In this document: positions 63,346-64,000 of the stretch, piece by piece
How the letters are laid out: every line of letters begins with the position of its first letter
Position numbering within the stretch: position 1 is the stretch's first letter
Source of the DNA: Fulvia fulva
Lineage: Eukaryota; Ascomycota; Dothideomycetes; Mycosphaerellales; Mycosphaerellaceae
Assembly: GCF_020509005.1 (NCBI RefSeq)
Contig: NC_063021.1
Location: 3,410,001 to 3,474,000, forward strand
Reading direction: 5' to 3'
DNA length: 64,000 nucleotides
Made by a program: the position numbers and the translations under genes
The notes under the pieces: generated by a model
Seen by the model: only the letters and a program-made list of their open reading frames with translations
What the model was told of the DNA's origin: nothing
The model's database searches: none

Positions 63346-64000
63346 TCACACTCGCAGCAGCAGCACCGAACACGCAACCACCAAACTCCCAGCCGCGATC
63401 ATCAACGCCAAACCCCACCTCAAGATCCCCTGCACAGCCAACCTCTCAAAAAGCGCCCCCAAATCCTTCGCATCGTTCAGTCTAGGAAACGGAACATCCG
63501 GCACCTCCACCCCAAGCACCTTACAAAGCGGCTCCCAGCCATCTTTAACGCTATAGAACACCAGCCGGTCTCTGGGAACAGTCTCCTGAAGGTGAGCGTA
63601 ATGCGCATCCCACACCCTCCTCGCTCCCGCTTCCGACTCCAGCGATGGGCCGGGTCCGTAACGCTGCTGGTATATGTTTGTGAAGGCTGTGATGAGACGG
63701 GGCATGTGGCGGAGACTGGGGATCCAGAAGAAGAGGAATGTCATCAGCGCGGGCTGGACGGTTTTGGTCATCGCGACTACACTGCGGACCTGCGGATACG
63801 AGGCTGTCAGTTGAGCCCGAGGGGCATGTGGTGTATGATGATGCCTTAGCAGCCGCGTTTACCATAATGATCAAGGGACTGCACGAGGATGAGTACCAAC
63901 CCAAGCATCCTGATCTCTAGTCGTACAGATCACAAGAGCATCGGGGTACAGCTCCATGAACTCTGGCACGAGCTGGTTGAGAGGTGCATCACATGTAGCA
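63346..64000 (-). CDS. Sulfotransferase-like (P-loop) fungal protein, cut by right edge
   Basis: Two exons are visible: from the right edge to 63901, and 63789-63346; the 111-nt intron has GTTGGT and CCGCAG borders and joins TTRDQDAW to VRSVVAMTKTVQPAL. The first exon reads NQLVPEFMELYPDALVICTT, the late part of the P-loop/sulfotransferase fold. The second has FFWIPSLRHM, WDAHYAHLQETVPRDRLVFY, DGWEPLCKVLGVEVPDVPFP and ends in a C-terminal membrane segment (ALMIAAGSLVVACSVLLLRV). The HY-x2-L...DGWEPLC-x-L...PFPR-N pattern is typical of fungal sulfotransferase-like proteins that carry a C-terminal anchor. The N-terminus with the P-loop lies beyond the window. Confidence 0.8.

Overview
The window looks like nuclear DNA of a filamentous ascomycete (Pezizomycotina; gene content and style suggest a Dothideomycete, which is inference). 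The reasons are many single-exon genes of 200-1200 codons, short introns of 49-126 nt with GTAAGT/GTATGT-type donors and CTAAC-like branch sites, genes on both strands without operons, and fungal families such as MSH3, synaptojanin, recyclin-1 with a CaaX end, eIF2-gamma and fungal 2OG oxygenases. Most CDS entries below were refined by joining exons by hand; the splice sites were read from the sequence and are not transcript-supported.

Layout. 0-6 kb: an uncharacterised reading frame cut by the left edge, a 5'-truncated glycosidase (GH39-like) remnant, a small Asn/Ser/Tyr-rich protein with one intron, a coiled-coil protein and a small secreted protein. 6.5-17.1 kb: synaptojanin-type phosphoinositide phosphatase, a CENP-V/GFA-fold protein, recyclin-1 (F-box + Sec10), and a proline-rich gene whose middle is built of tandemly duplicated exon+intron units. 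17.1-20.1 kb is sparse. 20.1-23.5 kb: mismatch-repair gene MSH3.

23.5-42 kb is unlike the rest: almost everything recognisable in it is broken. Its core is a head-to-tail array of three divergent paralogues (24.5-33.6 kb) of a large protein with an OTU-like N-terminal region in which the usual catalytic Cys is Met, Ser and Ser, followed by a long conserved region with a CPC-x2-G-x2-D-[IV]-AA motif that I cannot assign. Each copy carries frameshifts, and the third also lost about half of the OTU-like region. After it come a truncated glutathione S-transferase, a minisatellite-like repeat zone, an F-box-like gene with one in-frame stop, a DUF7702-like membrane protein with a frameshift and a Zn2Cys6 regulator with several frameshifts. 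Three frameshifts in this zone lie in TG or CT dinucleotide runs.

42.5-64 kb returns to ordinary conserved genes: a Ser-rich conserved protein, a single-pass membrane protein with Cys-rich ectodomain, a mitochondrial ribosomal protein with SOD fold, a CHORD-like Cys-rich protein, phosphomannomutase, eIF2-gamma, a multi-SANT protein, a broken Dal5-type MFS transporter, a 2OG-Fe(II) oxygenase, PNO1, proteasome subunit beta-6 and a sulfotransferase-like protein cut by the right edge. Many are divergent pairs sharing promoters of 0.4-0.7 kb. No rRNA, tRNA, CRISPR or intact transposon was recognised.
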